In this document: positions 54,051 through 64,000 of the stretch, piece by piece
How positions within the stretch are numbered: the stretch's first letter is position 1
Layout of the letters: the number at the start of each line of letters is the position of its first letter
Assembly: GCA_017302255.1 (NCBI GenBank)
Contig: JAFLDV010000005.1
Coordinates: forward strand, 1 to 64,000
Length of the DNA stretch: 64,000 nt
DNA from: Gammaproteobacteria bacterium
Lineage (GTDB): Bacteria > Pseudomonadota > Gammaproteobacteria > Enterobacterales > Alteromonadaceae
Direction of reading: 5' to 3'
The notes under the pieces: generated by a model
Databases searched by the model: none
Told to the model about the DNA's origin: nothing
The model's input: only the letters and a program-made list of their open reading frames with translations
Position numbers and translations under genes: made by a program

Positions 54051-54713
54051 TTAATTGGCGAATTGCATTTCTGGAATGTCGCCTGACACGACAAGTTTAC
54101 CTGCAGTTTTTGCGATGATTTCTTCAACGCTGATGCCAGGTGCACGCTCTAGCAGATGGAACGCGCCGTCTTTGACCTCAAGAACCGCTAAGTCAGTCAC
54201 GATTTTTTTCACGCAACCAACACCTGTCAGCGGCAGGGTGCATTGGTCTAACAATTTTGAGCTACCATATTTGTCGGCGTGGGTCATAGTGACGACAATG
54301 TTTTGTGCCCCAGCAACCAAATCCATAGCGCCACCCATGCCTTTCACTAATTTTCCTGGGATCATCCAGCTAGCGATGTTGCCTTGTTGGTCGACTTCAA
54401 AAGCACCAAGCACTGTTAAATCGACATGGCCGCCGCGGATCATGGCAAAGCTCTCTGCTGAGCTGAAAATTGCAGCGCCAGCAATTGCTGTCACAGTCTC
54501 TTTACCGGCGTTAATCATATCGGCATCAACTTGTGCTTCGGTCGGATAAGGACCCATACCTAACAAACCATTTTCTGATTGCAACATTACTTCAATGCCA
54601 GCCGGCACGTAGTTAGCAACCAAAGTTGGAATACCGATACCAAGGTTAACGTAATAACCATCTTTTAATTCTTGAGCCACTCGCATAGCGACTTGTTCAC
54701 GTGATAAAGCCAT
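54051..54713 (-). CDS. scoB: Succinyl-CoA:3-ketoacid CoA-transferase subunit B
   Basis: A 220-residue subunit that completes the CoA-transferase turning acetoacetate into acetoacetyl-CoA. The catalytic Glu47 lies in [14 protein letters not shown], and [16 protein letters not shown] and [23 protein letters not shown] segments are present. I chose 54713 because AAGGAGAG is upstream and [13 protein letters not shown] fits the family. It overlaps nothing and follows scoA by 10 bp. It ends the liu operon at a bidirectional terminator. Confidence 0.93.
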   Translation of the reverse strand: MALSREQVAMRVAQELKDGYYVNLGIGIPTLVANYVPAGIEVMLQSENGLLGMGPYPTEAQVDADMINAGKETVTAIAGAAIFSSAESFAMIRGGHVDLTVLGAFEVDQQGNIASWMIPGKLVKGMGGAMDLVAGAQNIVVTMTHADKYGSSKLLDQCTLPLTGVGCVKKIVTDLAVLEVKDGAFHLLERAPGISVEEIIAKTAGKLVVSGDIPEMQFAN

Positions 54714-54723
54714 GCTGCTCTCC

Positions 54724-55422
54724 TTAACCTTTAACCATGCGACGTTCAATGCGTTTTTCAAAGTTGCCTTTGATTACACGCTGCACGTAGATACCAGGGG
54801 TGTGAATTTGTGACGGTTCAAGTTCACCTGGTTCGACAATTTCTTCAACTTCAGCAACAGTGATTTTGCCCGCAGTTGCGACCATAGGGTTGAAATTCAT
54901 CGCGGTGTGACGGAACACTAAATTACCGTAGCGGTCAGCTTTCCATGCGCGAACGATTGCAAAGTCGCCAGTGATCGATGGTTCTAATACATAATTGCGA
55001 CCATTGATTTCGCGAGTTTCTTTGCCTTCAGCGACCGGTGTGCCGTAGCCAGTTGCGGTGAAAAAAGCTGGAATACCAGCGCCACCAGCGCGAATCTTTT
55101 CCGCTAAAGTACCTTGTGGTGTCAATTCAACTTCCAGCTCGCCGCTTAACAGTTGTTTTTCAAACAAGGCGTTTTCACCCACGTAAGAGGCGACCATTTT
55201 TTTGATTTGGCGATCTTCAAGTAATACGCCAAGACCAAAGCCATCAACACCACAGTTGTTTGAGACTACAGTTAAATCTTTGGTACCCATAGATTTGATT
55301 TGAGCGATTAAGCCTTCAGGGATCCCGCAAAGGCCAAAACCCCCAGCGATGACAGTCATGCCATCAGTCAAACCAGCCATTGCTTCATCGTAACTACTTA
55401 CGACTTTATTAAACCCTGCCAT
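54724..55422 (-). CDS. scoA: Succinyl-CoA:3-ketoacid CoA-transferase subunit A
   Basis: A 232-residue partner of Sco[24 protein letters not shown] is diagnostic of the A subunit, as are [16 protein letters not shown] and [17 protein letters not shown]. It is a cytoplasmic enzyme that uses succinyl-CoA as CoA donor. It is 107 bp downstream of the HMG-CoA lyase gene, the longest gap in the operon after the liuA-liuB gap, but the orientation is unchanged. Confidence 0.94.
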   Translation of the reverse strand: MAGFNKVVSSYDEAMAGLTDGMTVIAGGFGLCGIPEGLIAQIKSMGTKDLTVVSNNCGVDGFGLGVLLEDRQIKKMVASYVGENALFEKQLLSGELEVELTPQGTLAEKIRAGGAGIPAFFTATGYGTPVAEGKETREINGRNYVLEPSITGDFAIVRAWKADRYGNLVFRHTAMNFNPMVATAGKITVAEVEEIVEPGELEPSQIHTPGIYVQRVIKGNFEKRIERRMVKG

Positions 55423-55529
55423 TTGAAGTCCTCATGATGATTCTTATAATCGTTGCCAGAGCGCATTTGGCGCTAACTGACAGTGAAATCAGAGTTCGAT
55501 CTCTAAAATCTAGTTAACTTATTCAAGCG

Positions 55530-56456
55530 CTATTTTGTCGGCATTGCATTTTGTGTGCATTGAGCCTTGAGCGCCAATCCTACTTTAGAACTAGGTGCCT
55601 TTCCGAGCGCTGCAGCAATTGCCCAACCTGCTTTGGCGAGCGTATTTAACTCAACACCGTGCTCAATGCCAAGACCGTTCAGCAAGTACACCACATCTTC
55701 AGTGGCAACATTGCCTGACGCGCCGGCCGCGTATGGACAACCGCCAAGACCAGCAACTGCGCTATCAATGACATGAATACCGCGGCTTAGCGCTGCGTAA
55801 ATATTTGTTAACGCTTGGCCATAGGTGTCGTGAAAATGTACGGCGACTTGCGACACTGGCACAACTGCCAGTACAGCATCTAACATTGCATGGACTTTGG
55901 CGGGTGTACCAACACCGATAGTGTCGCCCAATGAAATTTCGTAGCAGCCCATATCGAGCAGAGCTTTTGCCACTTTAGCAACATCTGCTGGTGCCACTTC
56001 GCCTTGGTAAGGACATCCCACCACACAAGAGACGTAACCGCGCACACGAATGCCATCCGCTTTGGCTGCGGCTAGTACAGGCGCAAAACGCTCTAGGCTT
56101 TCAGCTACCGAGCAGTTGATATTTTTTTGGCTAAAGGCTTCTGAAGCCGCACCAAAAATCGCTACTTCATCAGCACCAGCGGCACGAGCGCCCTGATAGC
56201 CTTGCAAATTTGGTGTCAGCGCAGAGTAGGTGACGCCAGTTTTGCGTGCGATTCCGGCAAAAACTTGCGCCGAATCAGCCATTTGCGGCACCCATTTCGG
56301 ACTGACAAAAGAGCCGGTTTCGATGGTGCGAAGTCCGGCATCAGCGAGCGCGTTGACCAAAGCAATCTTAGCTTCGGTGCTAACCGCTACTTCATTTTGT
56401 AGGCCATCACGAGGGCCGACTTCAACGATACGAACATTTGTAGGCCATGCATTCAT
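55530..56456 (-). CDS. liuE: 3-Hydroxy-3-methylglutaryl-CoA lyase
   Basis: A 308-residue aldolase-type TIM barrel that splits HMG-CoA into acetoacetate and acetyl-Co[16 protein letters not shown] (residues about 8-22) is the N-terminal family signature. [16 protein letters not shown] supplies the metal-binding His pair and [19 protein letters not shown] the active-site Cys loop. It is two bp after the carboxylase alpha gene. This is the last step that makes acetoacetate for ScoAB. Confidence 0.94.
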   Translation of the reverse strand: MNAWPTNVRIVEVGPRDGLQNEVAVSTEAKIALVNALADAGLRTIETGSFVSPKWVPQMADSAQVFAGIARKTGVTYSALTPNLQGYQGARAAGADEVAIFGAASEAFSQKNINCSVAESLERFAPVLAAAKADGIRVRGYVSCVVGCPYQGEVAPADVAKVAKALLDMGCYEISLGDTIGVGTPAKVHAMLDAVLAVVPVSQVAVHFHDTYGQALTNIYAALSRGIHVIDSAVAGLGGCPYAAGASGNVATEDVVYLLNGLGIEHGVELNTLAKAGWAIAAALGKAPSSKVGLALKAQCTQNAMPTK

Positions 56457-56458
56457 GC

Positions 56459-58435
56459 TTATGCCTCCGTTGCTGCAGCAAAATCGACCAGTTCAACACC
56501 GTCTTTGACCAAATCGCCGGTCGCGTAAAACACTGCGTTGACAGTGCCAGCTGTTGGCGCTTTGATTGCGTATTCCATTTTCATTGCTTCCATCACCAAC
56601 AACGTCTGTCCGGCTTCAACTAGCTGACCTGCTTTGACCAGCACTGCGACCACAGTGCCGTTCATTGGCGCTTTTAAGCTACCCGCAGCATCTTCGGTTG
56701 ATGCAACTTCGACAGTGGTTTTATATTCAAAATCAAAACGTTGTTGTTTGATGAATACCGATACCGTGTCTTTAGCCTGGTTCACTCTCACGCGCATTTG
56801 ATGGCCACCAATATTGGCAGACAGTTCATCAAGTTGCAGTTGCGCACTTATTTGCAGGCAAAGATCGCCGACACAAACCACAAAGCCATTGGCTTGTTGG
56901 GTAATCACCACTCGGTGGTTAACCTCATCCTGAGTCAGGGAGAACTCGACTTGGGCGCTTTCGTTGATGCGCCAGCCTAAAGCGCTTTGCCATGGCGTGG
57001 AAACACTTTGTGCAGGTTGGCGTTTTAACAGTAAATACAACGCGGCCAAAATGAGTGCTTGCGTCGGCTCATTTTGCTCTGGTGCGAATAAGGTCGCTTG
57101 ATGATGTTCGATAAAGTGCGTATCAAGTTCGGCAGCAGCAAACGCTGGGTGTTCTACTAATCGAGTTAAGAAATTAAGATTAGTTTTTACGCCAGCAATC
57201 CGATAGTCGTCTAATGCGCGGCGCATCCGCGCTATAGCGCGATCACGGCTTTCATCCCAAACAATTAGCTTGGCTATCATCGGATCATAAAACGGCGAAA
57301 CTTCGTCATTTTCCACGACACCGGTATCCACCCGAACGTGACGATTCGCGTCAGGTTGGCGCAAATAAGTGAGTTTGCCTGTAGCCGGCAAGAAATTATT
57401 GTCAGGATCTTCGGCATATACTCGCACTTCAATAGCATGACCATCGAGTGGAATTTGCGCTTGGGTTAACGGTAATGGTTGACCGCTTGCGACCAATAAC
57501 TGCCACTTCACCAAGTCTTGTCCAGTGATCATCTCGGTAACCGGGTGCTCAACTTGTAGACGTGTGTTCATTTCCATGAAATAGAACGAGCCGTCTTCAT
57601 CGAACAGGAACTCAACAGTACCAGCGCCAGCGTAACCAATAGCTTTGGCGGCCGTTACGGCAGCTTCGCCCATGGCGCGGCGTTGTTCATTACTGAAGTT
57701 TGGAGCAGGCGCTTCTTCGATCACTTTTTGATGACGACGTTGAATAGAACAGTCGCGCTCATGCAGATAAACTGCATTGCCAAAGTTGTCGGCGAACACT
57801 TGGATCTCGACATGGCGAGGCTTTGTAAGGTAACGCTCCATCAAAATTTTGTCGTTGCCAAAGCCGTTAATCGCTTCACGTTTAGCGCTTTGCAGCTGCT
57901 CTAAAAATTCAGACTGCTGCCAAACCACTTTCATGCCCTTGCCGCCGCCACCATAAGCGGCCTTCAGCAGCAGCGGATATCCGACTTGTTCAGCTTGTTC
58001 TGCCAAGAAACTTTCGTCTTGGTTGTCGCCATGATAACCAGGCACCAAAGGCACATTGGCGTCTTGCATAATGGCTTTAGCGGCGCTTTTTGAACCCATA
58101 GCGGCAATTGCACTGACTGGTGGGCCGATAAACACCACACCTGCGTCCGCACATTGTTTGGCAAAGTCTTCGTTTTCACTTAAAAAGCCGTAGCCAGGGT
58201 GGATGGCTTGAGCACCAGATTTTAAGGCGATTTCCAAAATTTTATCGGCGCGTAAGTAAGATGCTTTGCTTGGTGCAGGTCCTAATAAATAGGCTTCGTC
58301 GGCCATCTGCACATGTCGAGCATTAGCGTCGGCTTCGGAATATACCGCTACGCAGCGGATCCCCATGGCGTGGGCGGTTTTGATAACACGACAAGCAATC
58401 TCGCCTCGGTTGGCGATTAGGATTTTGTTAAACAT
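56459..58435 (-). CDS. liuD: Methylcrotonyl-CoA carboxylase, biotin-carboxylase (alpha) subunit
   Basis: A 658-residue biotin-dependent subunit. It contains the biotin carboxylase ATP-grasp core ([19 protein letters not shown], then [10 protein letters not shown] and [18 protein letters not shown]). The C-terminal biotinyl domain carries the MEAMKM attachment site (about residue 617). It carboxylates biotin for LiuB, which transfers CO2 to 3-methylcrotonyl-CoA. I chose 58435 as the start because [13 protein letters not shown] is the standard N-terminus. It overlaps nothing and sits between liuC and liuE. Confidence 0.95.
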   Translation of the reverse strand: MFNKILIANRGEIACRVIKTAHAMGIRCVAVYSEADANARHVQMADEAYLLGPAPSKASYLRADKILEIALKSGAQAIHPGYGFLSENEDFAKQCADAGVVFIGPPVSAIAAMGSKSAAKAIMQDANVPLVPGYHGDNQDESFLAEQAEQVGYPLLLKAAYGGGGKGMKVVWQQSEFLEQLQSAKREAINGFGNDKILMERYLTKPRHVEIQVFADNFGNAVYLHERDCSIQRRHQKVIEEAPAPNFSNEQRRAMGEAAVTAAKAIGYAGAGTVEFLFDEDGSFYFMEMNTRLQVEHPVTEMITGQDLVKWQLLVASGQPLPLTQAQIPLDGHAIEVRVYAEDPDNNFLPATGKLTYLRQPDANRHVRVDTGVVENDEVSPFYDPMIAKLIVWDESRDRAIARMRRALDDYRIAGVKTNLNFLTRLVEHPAFAAAELDTHFIEHHQATLFAPEQNEPTQALILAALYLLLKRQPAQSVSTPWQSALGWRINESAQVEFSLTQDEVNHRVVITQQANGFVVCVGDLCLQISAQLQLDELSANIGGHQMRVRVNQAKDTVSVFIKQQRFDFEYKTTVEVASTEDAAGSLKAPMNGTVVAVLVKAGQLVEAGQTLLVMEAMKMEYAIKAPTAGTVNAVFYATGDLVKDGVELVDFAAATEA

Positions 58436-58436
58436 A

Positions 58437-59255
58437 TTAGGCTTGTCCTTCTGAAGATTGAGTTGCAACTATCCAAGCCGGAGTGCGTTTTTCCAAAAAC
58501 GCACTCAAACCTTCCTGGCCTTCTTTTGAGACACGAATAGCGGCAATTTGCTGACTGGTGTGAGCAATGAGTTCAGGCGTGGTTGGCTGGTTTGCGACAT
58601 CACGAATAAGCTGTTTAGCTGCATTCAGTGCTTGCGGACTGTTTTGCAAAAGCGTGTTGATTAAGTTGGTCACAGTAACGTCGAATTCTTCTTCTGCGAC
58701 AACGTGGCTCAGTAAACCAAGCGCCTTGGCTTCAAGTGCAAAGAAACGCTCTGCAGTCAGGAAGTAACGGCGACTGGCGCGCTCGCCAATTGCACGAACT
58801 ACATATGGGCTGATAACCGCTGGGATCAGGCCAATTTTAACTTCACTCAAGCAAAAGCTGGTTTTTTCAATAGCAACCGCCATATCACAACACGCGACTA
58901 AACCAACTGCACCGCCAAAAGCAGCACCCTGCACCTTGGCAATGGTCGGCGCTTTGAAGGTGTCGAGTTTATGCATGAGTTCAGCAAGATTGCCGGCATC
59001 GGCTAAGTTCTCGTCATAGTTTTTAGTGGCCATGGAACGCATCCAGGCCAAATCAGCGCCAGCGCTAAAATTTTTGCCGGTGGACTCCAGTACCAAAACG
59101 CGAACAGCTTCGTCATTTTGTAGTTCGGTAAGTGCGACTAGCAATTCGCTAATCATCTGATCGTCAAATGCGTTATGCACCGACGGTCTATCCATGGTTA
59201 GCGTGGCTACACCATTTGCGGCAACAGTGTGGCGGACAAATTGAAAAGTGCTCAT
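58437..59255 (-). CDS. liuC: Methylglutaconyl-CoA hydratase (enoyl-CoA hydratase family)
   Basis: A 272-residue crotonase-fold enzyme. NFSAGADLAWMRSMA and GAAFGGAVGLVACCDMAVA are typical, with the oxyanion-hole glycine pair and the catalytic Glu region (SEVKIGLIPAVISPYV) present. It hydrates 3-methylglutaconyl-CoA to HMG-CoA. It follows liuB by 23 bp and precedes liuD by two, so it is translated within one message. The liu context gives the specific assignment; the family alone would be enoyl-CoA hydratase. Confidence 0.9.
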   Translation of the reverse strand: MSTFQFVRHTVAANGVATLTMDRPSVHNAFDDQMISELLVALTELQNDEAVRVLVLESTGKNFSAGADLAWMRSMATKNYDENLADAGNLAELMHKLDTFKAPTIAKVQGAAFGGAVGLVACCDMAVAIEKTSFCLSEVKIGLIPAVISPYVVRAIGERASRRYFLTAERFFALEAKALGLLSHVVAEEEFDVTVTNLINTLLQNSPQALNAAKQLIRDVANQPTTPELIAHTSQQIAAIRVSKEGQEGLSAFLEKRTPAWIVATQSSEGQA

Positions 59256-59278
59256 TGATGGCTCCTCATTGCTGGCGC

Positions 59279-60895
59279 CTACATGCGGAACACGCCAAAG
59301 CGTGTCTCTTCAATAGGGGCATTCAGGGATGCCGCTAAGGCTAATCCAACGACCATCCGGGTTTGTGCTGGGTCAATGATGCCGTCGTCCCATAACCGAG
59401 CTGAAGCGTAGTAGGGGTGCCCTTGTTGTTCGTACTGGGCGACAATTGGCTTTTTCAGCGCTGCTTCGTCATCGGCTGACAAAGTTTGACCTTTACGGGC
59501 TAAACCGTCTTTGGTTACTTGTGCCATAACGCCAGCCGCTTGTTCGCCGCCCATCACGGAAATGCGGGCATTTGGCCACATCCACATCATGGTTGGATCA
59601 TAAGCACGACCACACATGCCGTAGTTGCCAGCGCCGTATGAGCCGCCAATTAACACAGTAAATTTAGGGACTTTGGCACAAGAAACTGCAGTGACCATCT
59701 TCGCGCCATGTTTGGCGATACCTTCTGCTTCGTATTTTTGGCCAACCATAAAACCGGTGATATTTTGCAAAAATAACAACGGAATTTTACGCTGACAGCA
59801 AAGCTCAATGAAGTGTGCGCCTTTTTGTGCCGACTCTGAAAATAGAATGCCGTTGTTGGCGATAATACCGATTGGATTGCCAAAAATACGAGCAAAACCA
59901 CAGACCAAAGTCGGGCCATATAATTGTTTAAATTCGTCAAAATCCGAGCCATCGACGATCCGCGCAATCACTTCGCGTACATCGAATGGCTTTTTCAAAT
60001 CTGTGCCGACGATACCGTATAGCTCTTCTGCTGGGTACAAAGGCTCTTCGCTTGGTTTCACATCGCGAAGTTGCGGCTGCTCGCGATTGAGTCTCGAAAT
60101 CGCATTACGGGCTAACTGCAGCGCATGCTCGTCGTTTTGTGCGTAGTGATCGGCAACCCCAGAGATGCGGCAATGCACATCAGCGCCACCTAAATCTTCT
60201 GCAGAAACTTCTTCGCCAGTGGCGGCTTTCACCAGCGGCGGGCCAGCTAAGAAAATAGTGCCTTGTTCTTTGACGATGATGGATTCATCTGCCATGGCTG
60301 GAACATAAGCGCCACCCGCAGTACACAGACCCATAACCACGGCAATTTGCGGAATGCCTTTAGCGGACATATTGGCTTGGTTAAAGAAAATACGGCCGAA
60401 GTGCAATTTATCTGGAAATACTTCGTCTTGGCGTGGCAGATTCGCGCCGCCTGAATCGACTAAATAGATACATGGGAGGTTGCAACGTTCGGCAATTTCT
60501 TGTGCACGTAAATGCTTTTTCACGGTCAGTGGGTAATAAGTCCCGCCTTTGACTGTTGCATCATTAGCGACAATCATACATTCGACACCACTCACGCGGC
60601 CGATACCAGCAACAACACCTGCTGCTGGCACATGGTCGTCATAACACTCAAAGCCAGCAAATTGACCGATTTCTAAAAATGGTGAACCTGGGTCTAAAAG
60701 TTTTTGCACGCGGTCGCGCACAAATAACTTGCCGCGAGCGGTATGGCGAGCAATTAACGTAGTACCGCCGCCAAGTTTGATTTGTTGAACTTGTTGCTGT
60801 AAATCATCGACAAGCAGCTGCATCGCTTGCGCATTTTGGCAAAACTCAGCACTTTTTGGATTGATTTTACTGGATAATTTGGTCACTGCACTCAC
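59279..60895 (-). CDS. liuB: Methylcrotonyl-CoA carboxylase, carboxyltransferase (beta) subunit
   Basis: A 538-residue carboxyltransferase with two crotonase-like halves: [40 protein letters not shown] and [18 protein letters not shown] are signature segments. It pairs with LiuD. The listed start is GTG at 60895; an alternative GTG lies nine bases downstream (60886), and a weak AGGTGAG overlaps this region. It is separated from liuA by 96 bp that contain a terminator-like hairpin. Confidence 0.94.
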   Translation of the reverse strand: MSAVTKLSSKINPKSAEFCQNAQAMQLLVDDLQQQVQQIKLGGGTTLIARHTARGKLFVRDRVQKLLDPGSPFLEIGQFAGFECYDDHVPAAGVVAGIGRVSGVECMIVANDATVKGGTYYPLTVKKHLRAQEIAERCNLPCIYLVDSGGANLPRQDEVFPDKLHFGRIFFNQANMSAKGIPQIAVVMGLCTAGGAYVPAMADESIIVKEQGTIFLAGPPLVKAATGEEVSAEDLGGADVHCRISGVADHYAQNDEHALQLARNAISRLNREQPQLRDVKPSEEPLYPAEELYGIVGTDLKKPFDVREVIARIVDGSDFDEFKQLYGPTLVCGFARIFGNPIGIIANNGILFSESAQKGAHFIELCCQRKIPLLFLQNITGFMVGQKYEAEGIAKHGAKMVTAVSCAKVPKFTVLIGGSYGAGNYGMCGRAYDPTMMWMWPNARISVMGGEQAAGVMAQVTKDGLARKGQTLSADDEAALKKPIVAQYEQQGHPYYASARLWDDGIIDPAQTRMVVGLALAASLNAPIEETRFGVFRM

Positions 60896-60933
60896 CTGTA
60901 GATGTTGGTTGTGATACCACTATGCTGGTGCTG

Positions 60934-60951
60934 CGCAAGGGAAGCTTGCGC
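60934..60951 (-). other. Second intercistronic hairpin, liuA-liuB
   Basis: GCGCAAG and CTTGCGC (about 60933-60951) can form a 7-bp stem between the terminator-like hairpin and the start of liuB. It may stabilise the liuB mRNA end or occlude its start region. Confidence 0.4.
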
Positions 60952-60952
60952 C

Positions 60953-60982
60953 AAAAAAAACAGCGAGCGGGGGGCCGCTCGC
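60953..60982 (-). terminator. Terminator-like hairpin between liuA and liuB
   Basis: On the - strand GCGAGCGG-CCCC-CCGCTCGC (plus 60963-60982) is followed by G and then a run of eight T (plus 60953-60960), the layout of a rho-independent terminator. It lies inside the operon, after the isovaleryl-CoA dehydrogenase gene. Partial termination would yield more LiuA than the downstream enzymes. Confidence 0.8.
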
Positions 60983-60991
60983 CGTGTATCA

Positions 60992-62161
60992 TTAATTTGA
61001 CTCGTTAAATAATTCGCGACCGATTAACATCCGACGAATTTCTGAAGTACCAGCACCAATTTCATAGAGTTTGGCATCTCGTAATAAACGGCCAGTAGGG
61101 TATTCGTTGATGTAACCGTTACCGCCTAACAACTGGATAGCATCTAGCGCCATTTTTGTTGCCAATTCAGCGGTATACAGAATTACTGCTGCAGCGTCTT
61201 TCCGAGTGGTTTCACCACGGTCACAGGCTTTTGCAACTGTGTAGGCATAAGCCTTAGCCGCGTTCATTTGCGTATACATATCGGCGATTTTGCCTTGAAC
61301 CAATTGGAATTCACCAATAGCTTGGCCAAACTGCGTACGGTCGTGGATATAAGGAACCACAATATCCATACAAGCTTGCATAATGCCGAGCGGGCCGCCT
61401 GATAATACTAAACGCTCATAATCTAAACCTGACATCAGCACGCGCACGCCTGAGCCGATAGTGCCGAGCACGTTCTCTTCTGGGACTTCACAATCTTCAA
61501 ACACCAGTTCACAAGTGTTTGAACCGCGCATGCCTAATTTGTCGAGTTTCTGCGCTTGCGAGAAACCTTTAAAACCGCGCTCAACGATAAAAGCAGTGAT
61601 GCCTTTTGAGCCAGCATTGATGTCAGTTTTGGCATAGATCACATAAGTGTTGGCGTCTGGGCCGTTGGTGATCCACATTTTATTGCCATTCAGAATGTAG
61701 CGATCGCCTTGCTTGTCAGCACGCAGTTTCATACTCACCACGTCAGAACCTGCATTTGGTTCTGACATCGCTAAAGCACCGATGTGTTCACCAGAACATA
61801 ACTTCGGCAAATACTTCATCTTTTGCGCTTCGTTTCCGTTGCGGGCGATTTGATTTACACAAAGGTTTGAATGAGCGCCGTAAGATAATGCGACGGATGC
61901 AGAGGCACGGCTGATTTCTTCCATGGCAACGATGTGTTCAAGGTAACCTAAACCTGAACCACCGTATTTTTCGTCAACGGTGACGCCTAACAGGCCTAAA
62001 TCACCAAATTTGCGCCATAAATCATTAGGAAATTCATTGTCATGGTCAATTTGGGCAGCACGAGGCGCGATTTCTTCGCGGGCAAAGGCGTTGACCTGTT
62101 CGCGGATCATATCCACGGTTTCGCCAAGGTCGAAGTTCAGCGATTTGTATGTGCTAATCAT
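60992..62161 (-). CDS. liuA: Isovaleryl-CoA dehydrogenase
   Basis: A 389-residue FAD-dependent acyl-CoA dehydrogenase that oxidises isovaleryl-CoA to 3-methylcrotonyl-Co[37 protein letters not shown] and [25 protein letters not shown] segments are present; the Glu before RLVLSGGP is the isovaleryl-type catalytic base. [22 protein letters not shown] and [19 protein letters not shown] close the protein. Its start overlaps the liuR stop by four bases (62158-62161). It is followed by a terminator-like hairpin. Confidence 0.96.
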   Translation of the reverse strand: MISTYKSLNFDLGETVDMIREQVNAFAREEIAPRAAQIDHDNEFPNDLWRKFGDLGLLGVTVDEKYGGSGLGYLEHIVAMEEISRASASVALSYGAHSNLCVNQIARNGNEAQKMKYLPKLCSGEHIGALAMSEPNAGSDVVSMKLRADKQGDRYILNGNKMWITNGPDANTYVIYAKTDINAGSKGITAFIVERGFKGFSQAQKLDKLGMRGSNTCELVFEDCEVPEENVLGTIGSGVRVLMSGLDYERLVLSGGPLGIMQACMDIVVPYIHDRTQFGQAIGEFQLVQGKIADMYTQMNAAKAYAYTVAKACDRGETTRKDAAAVILYTAELATKMALDAIQLLGGNGYINEYPTGRLLRDAKLYEIGAGTSEIRRMLIGRELFNESN

Positions 62162-62622
62162 GAAGTTTCCCCATTTACTGATGATGGATTAATTGATTGT
62201 TCTGTTGATTTGTTTTCGTTATTTTTTGCGTCGACCAGAGTTTCACGGCAGCGTTTTTCAACGGTGACCAATTCCATCAGCACGACTTTGATGTCGTCCA
62301 TTTGCTGATGCAACTCGGTCTTCTTCTGTTCTATAAGTTTCAGCATGATAGTTAGCTGAGTCACTGACGATTTATCTGCGTCGTACAATTCAAAGAGTTG
62401 ACCTGTTTCTGACAAGCTAAAACCTAGGCGCTTCCCTCGTAAAATCAGCTTTAAACGGACGCGGTCACGTTTGCTATAGATGCGGGTCTGGCCTTGGCGT
62501 AAAGGCGTCAGCAACCCTTGATCCTCATAAAAACGGATGCTGCGGGTTGTGATGTCGAACTCTTTGGCGAGCTCGCTGATGCTGTACGTTACGTCATCTT
62601 TGTCGGTCACGGGCGTAGTCAC
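62158..62622 (-). CDS. liuR: MerR-family regulator of leucine degradation, LiuR-type
   Basis: A 154-residue MerR-family activator/repressor. The winged helix is at residues 12-80 ([41 protein letters not shown]), followed by a long coiled-coil. Cys-poor and acidic, it fits LiuR, which represses liu genes until a branched-chain acyl-CoA intermediate binds. It begins the operon on the - strand and overlaps liuA by four bases. Candidate operator boxes lie upstream of it and of the thiolase. Confidence 0.92.
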   Translation of the reverse strand: MTTPVTDKDDVTYSISELAKEFDITTRSIRFYEDQGLLTPLRQGQTRIYSKRDRVRLKLILRGKRLGFSLSETGQLFELYDADKSSVTQLTIMLKLIEQKKTELHQQMDDIKVVLMELVTVEKRCRETLVDAKNNENKSTEQSINPSSVNGETS

Positions 62623-62657
62623 TTCTGTGAATTTAAGGCTGATTTAGAATGGGCTTT

Positions 62658-62686
62658 ACTATAAGTGAAGTTTACGTAAAGGTAAA
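62658..62686 (-). promoter_or_regulatory. Candidate liu promoter
   Basis: On the - strand TTTACC (plus 62681-62686) as a -35 and TATAGT (62658-62663) as a -10 are 17 bp apart. The LiuR-like box covers the -35 and most of the spacer, as for MerR-type sites. Confidence 0.5.
62671..62686 (-). promoter_or_regulatory. Candidate LiuR box at the liu promoter
   Basis: Read on the - strand the sequence is TTTACCTTTACGTAAA, an inverted repeat TTTACC-TTTA-CGTAAA. It differs at one position from the TTTACGTTTACGTAAA pattern I recall for proteobacterial LiuR sites; that comparison is from memory. Confidence 0.6.
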
Positions 62687-62942
62687 GCTGTGCTGTTTTA
62701 ATCGCCATGCATGTAATGCAAAACGCGTGTTAAAATTCAATCGTTGTTAAATGCAATTACAGATTTAAATCAACCGGTTAGATGTGTGTTTCAAAGGGCG
62801 ATAATAGTGTTCTTGTCTTAAAGTCCCGAAAGCAATCCGCAACTTTAGTCAAATATGCGTAAAGGAAATCTGCCAAAACCGCGCAAAGCACTTGCCAATG
62901 TTGCGCAAATAATTCAACTGATAAGACCAAAGTGCAGCATGG

Positions 62943-62958
62943 TTGACGTTGGCGTAAA
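62943..62958 (+). promoter_or_regulatory. Candidate LiuR box before the thiolase
   Basis: TTGACGTTGGCGTAAA shares the 6-4-6 inverted-repeat layout and 12 of 16 bases with the box at the liu promoter. It begins with a -35-like TTGACG and lies about 70 bp before the thiolase start. Confidence 0.5.
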
Positions 62959-63025
62959 CGTAAATTTGGTGTAGTCTCAGCAGCAGAATTTATTATGCTG
63001 TTTCCAATTCGCTGGAGGATGCCAA

Positions 63026-64000
63026 ATGGCACATACAGATCAAATAGTAATCGTTGGTGCAAAGCGCACAGCAATGGGTGGTTTCATGGGTGGTTTAGCT
63101 GATGTAGCAACCACCGACTTGGGCGCAGTTGCCATTAAAGCTGCTCTTGAGCAATCAGGCGTGGCCGGCGATGCGGTCTCTGAAGTACTGATGGGCTGTG
63201 TACTACCGGCAGGTCTTGGTCAGGCACCAGCACGTCAAGCGACACTGAAAGCAGGGTTACCGTTATCTGCAGGTGCAACCACCTTAAACAAAGTATGTGG
63301 TTCTGGTTTAAAAACCGTGATGTTGGCAAGTGATTTATTAAAAGCTGGCAGCGCTGATGTAGTGGTTGCTGGCGGTATGGAATCCATGTCGAACGCGCCA
63401 TACCTGTTGCCAAAAGCACGCGGCGGGATGCGCATGGGGCATGGCGAAGTTAAAGATCACATGATGCTAGATGGTTTAGAGAATGCCTATGATGGCAAAG
63501 CCATGGGCTGTTTCGCGCAAGTGACCGCCAACGAACAAGGCTTTACTCGCGAAGATATGGATGCTTTTGCGGTGCAATCATTGACGCGCGCGCAAGCTGC
63601 AATTAGCAGCGGTGCTTTTGTTGAAGAGATTGCTCCGGTGTTAGTGCAGAGCCGTAAAGGTGCTGTGGAGTTCGCAGTTGACGAGCAACCTGGTAACGCC
63701 AAAGTTGATAAGATCCCAACTCTGCGTCCGGCATTTGCCAAAGACGGCACTATCACTGCGGCAAACTCAAGTTCAATTTCTGACGGCGCTGCAGCCTTGG
63801 TACTGATGCGTGAAGGCGATGCCTTAGCCGCAAATAAGACGGTGTTAGCCCGAGTACTTGCACATGCTACCCATTCGCAAGAGCCTGAAAAATTCACCGT
63901 TGCACCAGTTGGTGCTATCAACAAGCTGCTGACCAAACTTAATTGGACAACAGCCGATGTTGACCTGTGGGAAATCAATGAAGCTTTTGCCATGGTCACG
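63026..64000 (+). CDS. Acetyl-CoA C-acetyltransferase (thiolase), partial at window edge
   Basis: The first 325 residues of a thiolase; it continues past the right edge. MAHTDQIVIVGAKRTAMGGF is the family N-terminus. The nucleophile is Cys91 in NKVCGSGLKTVMLAS, and GGMESMSNAPYLL and the NEAFA motif near the edge are intact. The second catalytic Cys and His lie outside the window. GGAGGA precedes ATG 63026. It splits acetoacetyl-CoA made by ScoAB into two acetyl-CoA, finishing leucine degradation. It is divergent from liuR and probably shares its control. Confidence 0.94.
   Translation, partial: MAHTDQIVIVGAKRTAMGGFMGGLADVATTDLGAVAIKAALEQSGVAGDAVSEVLMGCVLPAGLGQAPARQATLKAGLPLSAGATTLNKVCGSGLKTVMLASDLLKAGSADVVVAGGMESMSNAPYLLPKARGGMRMGHGEVKDHMMLDGLENAYDGKAMGCFAQVTANEQGFTREDMDAFAVQSLTRAQAAISSGAFVEEIAPVLVQSRKGAVEFAVDEQPGNAKVDKIPTLRPAFAKDGTITAANSSSISDGAAALVLMREGDALAANKTVLARVLAHATHSQEPEKFTVAPVGAINKLLTKLNWTTADVDLWEINEAFAMVT

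Larger units (their letters stand above)
62623..63025. other. Divergent control region, liu operon / thiolase
   Basis: About 400 bp between liuR and the thiolase gene. It holds the two LiuR-like boxes given separately and a candidate promoter for liuR. The central part (62690-62940) is AT-rich; an open frame there on the - strand has no ribosome site or family resemblance, and I do not accept it. Confidence 0.5.

Noticed and set aside
62778..63074. - strand open frame between liuR and the thiolase
   Set aside because: It overlaps the thiolase start and the LiuR-like box, lacks a ribosome site and has no family resemblance.

Overview
The window looks like chromosomal DNA of a free-living marine or freshwater gammaproteobacterium of the Alteromonadales/Rheinheimera type. 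The inference rests on several traits: large TonB-dependent receptors beside polymer-degrading enzymes, a secreted DPP IV-type peptidase, a MerR-controlled leucine (liu) operon, the order thrS-infC-rpmI-rplT with an AUU-started infC, and two tandem tRNA-Val(GAC) genes. Genus is inference only; no 16S or other marker is present. REGION 1 (1-3971) is an accessory block of seven small, mostly unrecognised genes, all on the + strand. They are separated by 75-165 bp spacers that begin with a TAAC-type box overlapping the upstream stop codon and, in most cases, end with a GTTRRRY-like box. I read it as an integron gene-cassette array with attC sites; no integrase is in the window. It is cut off on the right by an IS3-family (IS407-group-like) insertion sequence (3972-5169) that lacks a visible target duplication. 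REGION 2 (5170-12252) holds a secreted PHB-depolymerase-like esterase, a small unknown protein, DNA topoisomerase III (topB, whose stop codon lies in a 19-bp tandem repeat) and a propionate/acetate-CoA ligase (prpE-like). REGION 3 (12253-18030) is a beta-glucan (laminarin-like) utilisation unit: a GH16 lipoprotein with three repeated WDCC modules, then a TonB-dependent receptor. A perfect LacI-type palindrome lies in the putative promoter. REGION 4 (18200-31720) is mixed: a YhhN-family membrane protein, an RND efflux pair whose permease is frameshifted, a solute-binding-like protein, OsmC, an orphan sulfate-binding protein, a soluble PAS-PAS chemotaxis receptor, a photolyase/cryptochrome, a DUF2846 lipoprotein and a beta-lactamase-fold lipoprotein. 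REGION 5 (31960-44000) is housekeeping: two tRNA-Val genes, a DUF3080 lipoprotein, a MATE pump, riboflavin synthase, a pteridine reductase-like SDR, a HAD phosphatase, a fructosamine kinase-like protein, thrS-infC-rpmI-rplT, a META-domain lipoprotein and an alpha/beta hydrolase. REGION 6 (44300-53920) has a TonB receptor divergent from a DPP IV, ldhA, glutathione peroxidase, a beta-hydroxyacid dehydrogenase, a GlxA-type AraC regulator and two small membrane proteins. REGION 7 (54051-64000) is a complete leucine/isovalerate degradation locus: liuR-liuA-liuB-liuC-liuD-liuE-scoA-scoB on the - strand and, divergently, a thiolase running off the right edge. Together these convert isovaleryl-CoA to acetyl-CoA. 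LiuR-like boxes lie before both liuR and the thiolase, and a strong terminator-like hairpin sits between liuA and liuB.
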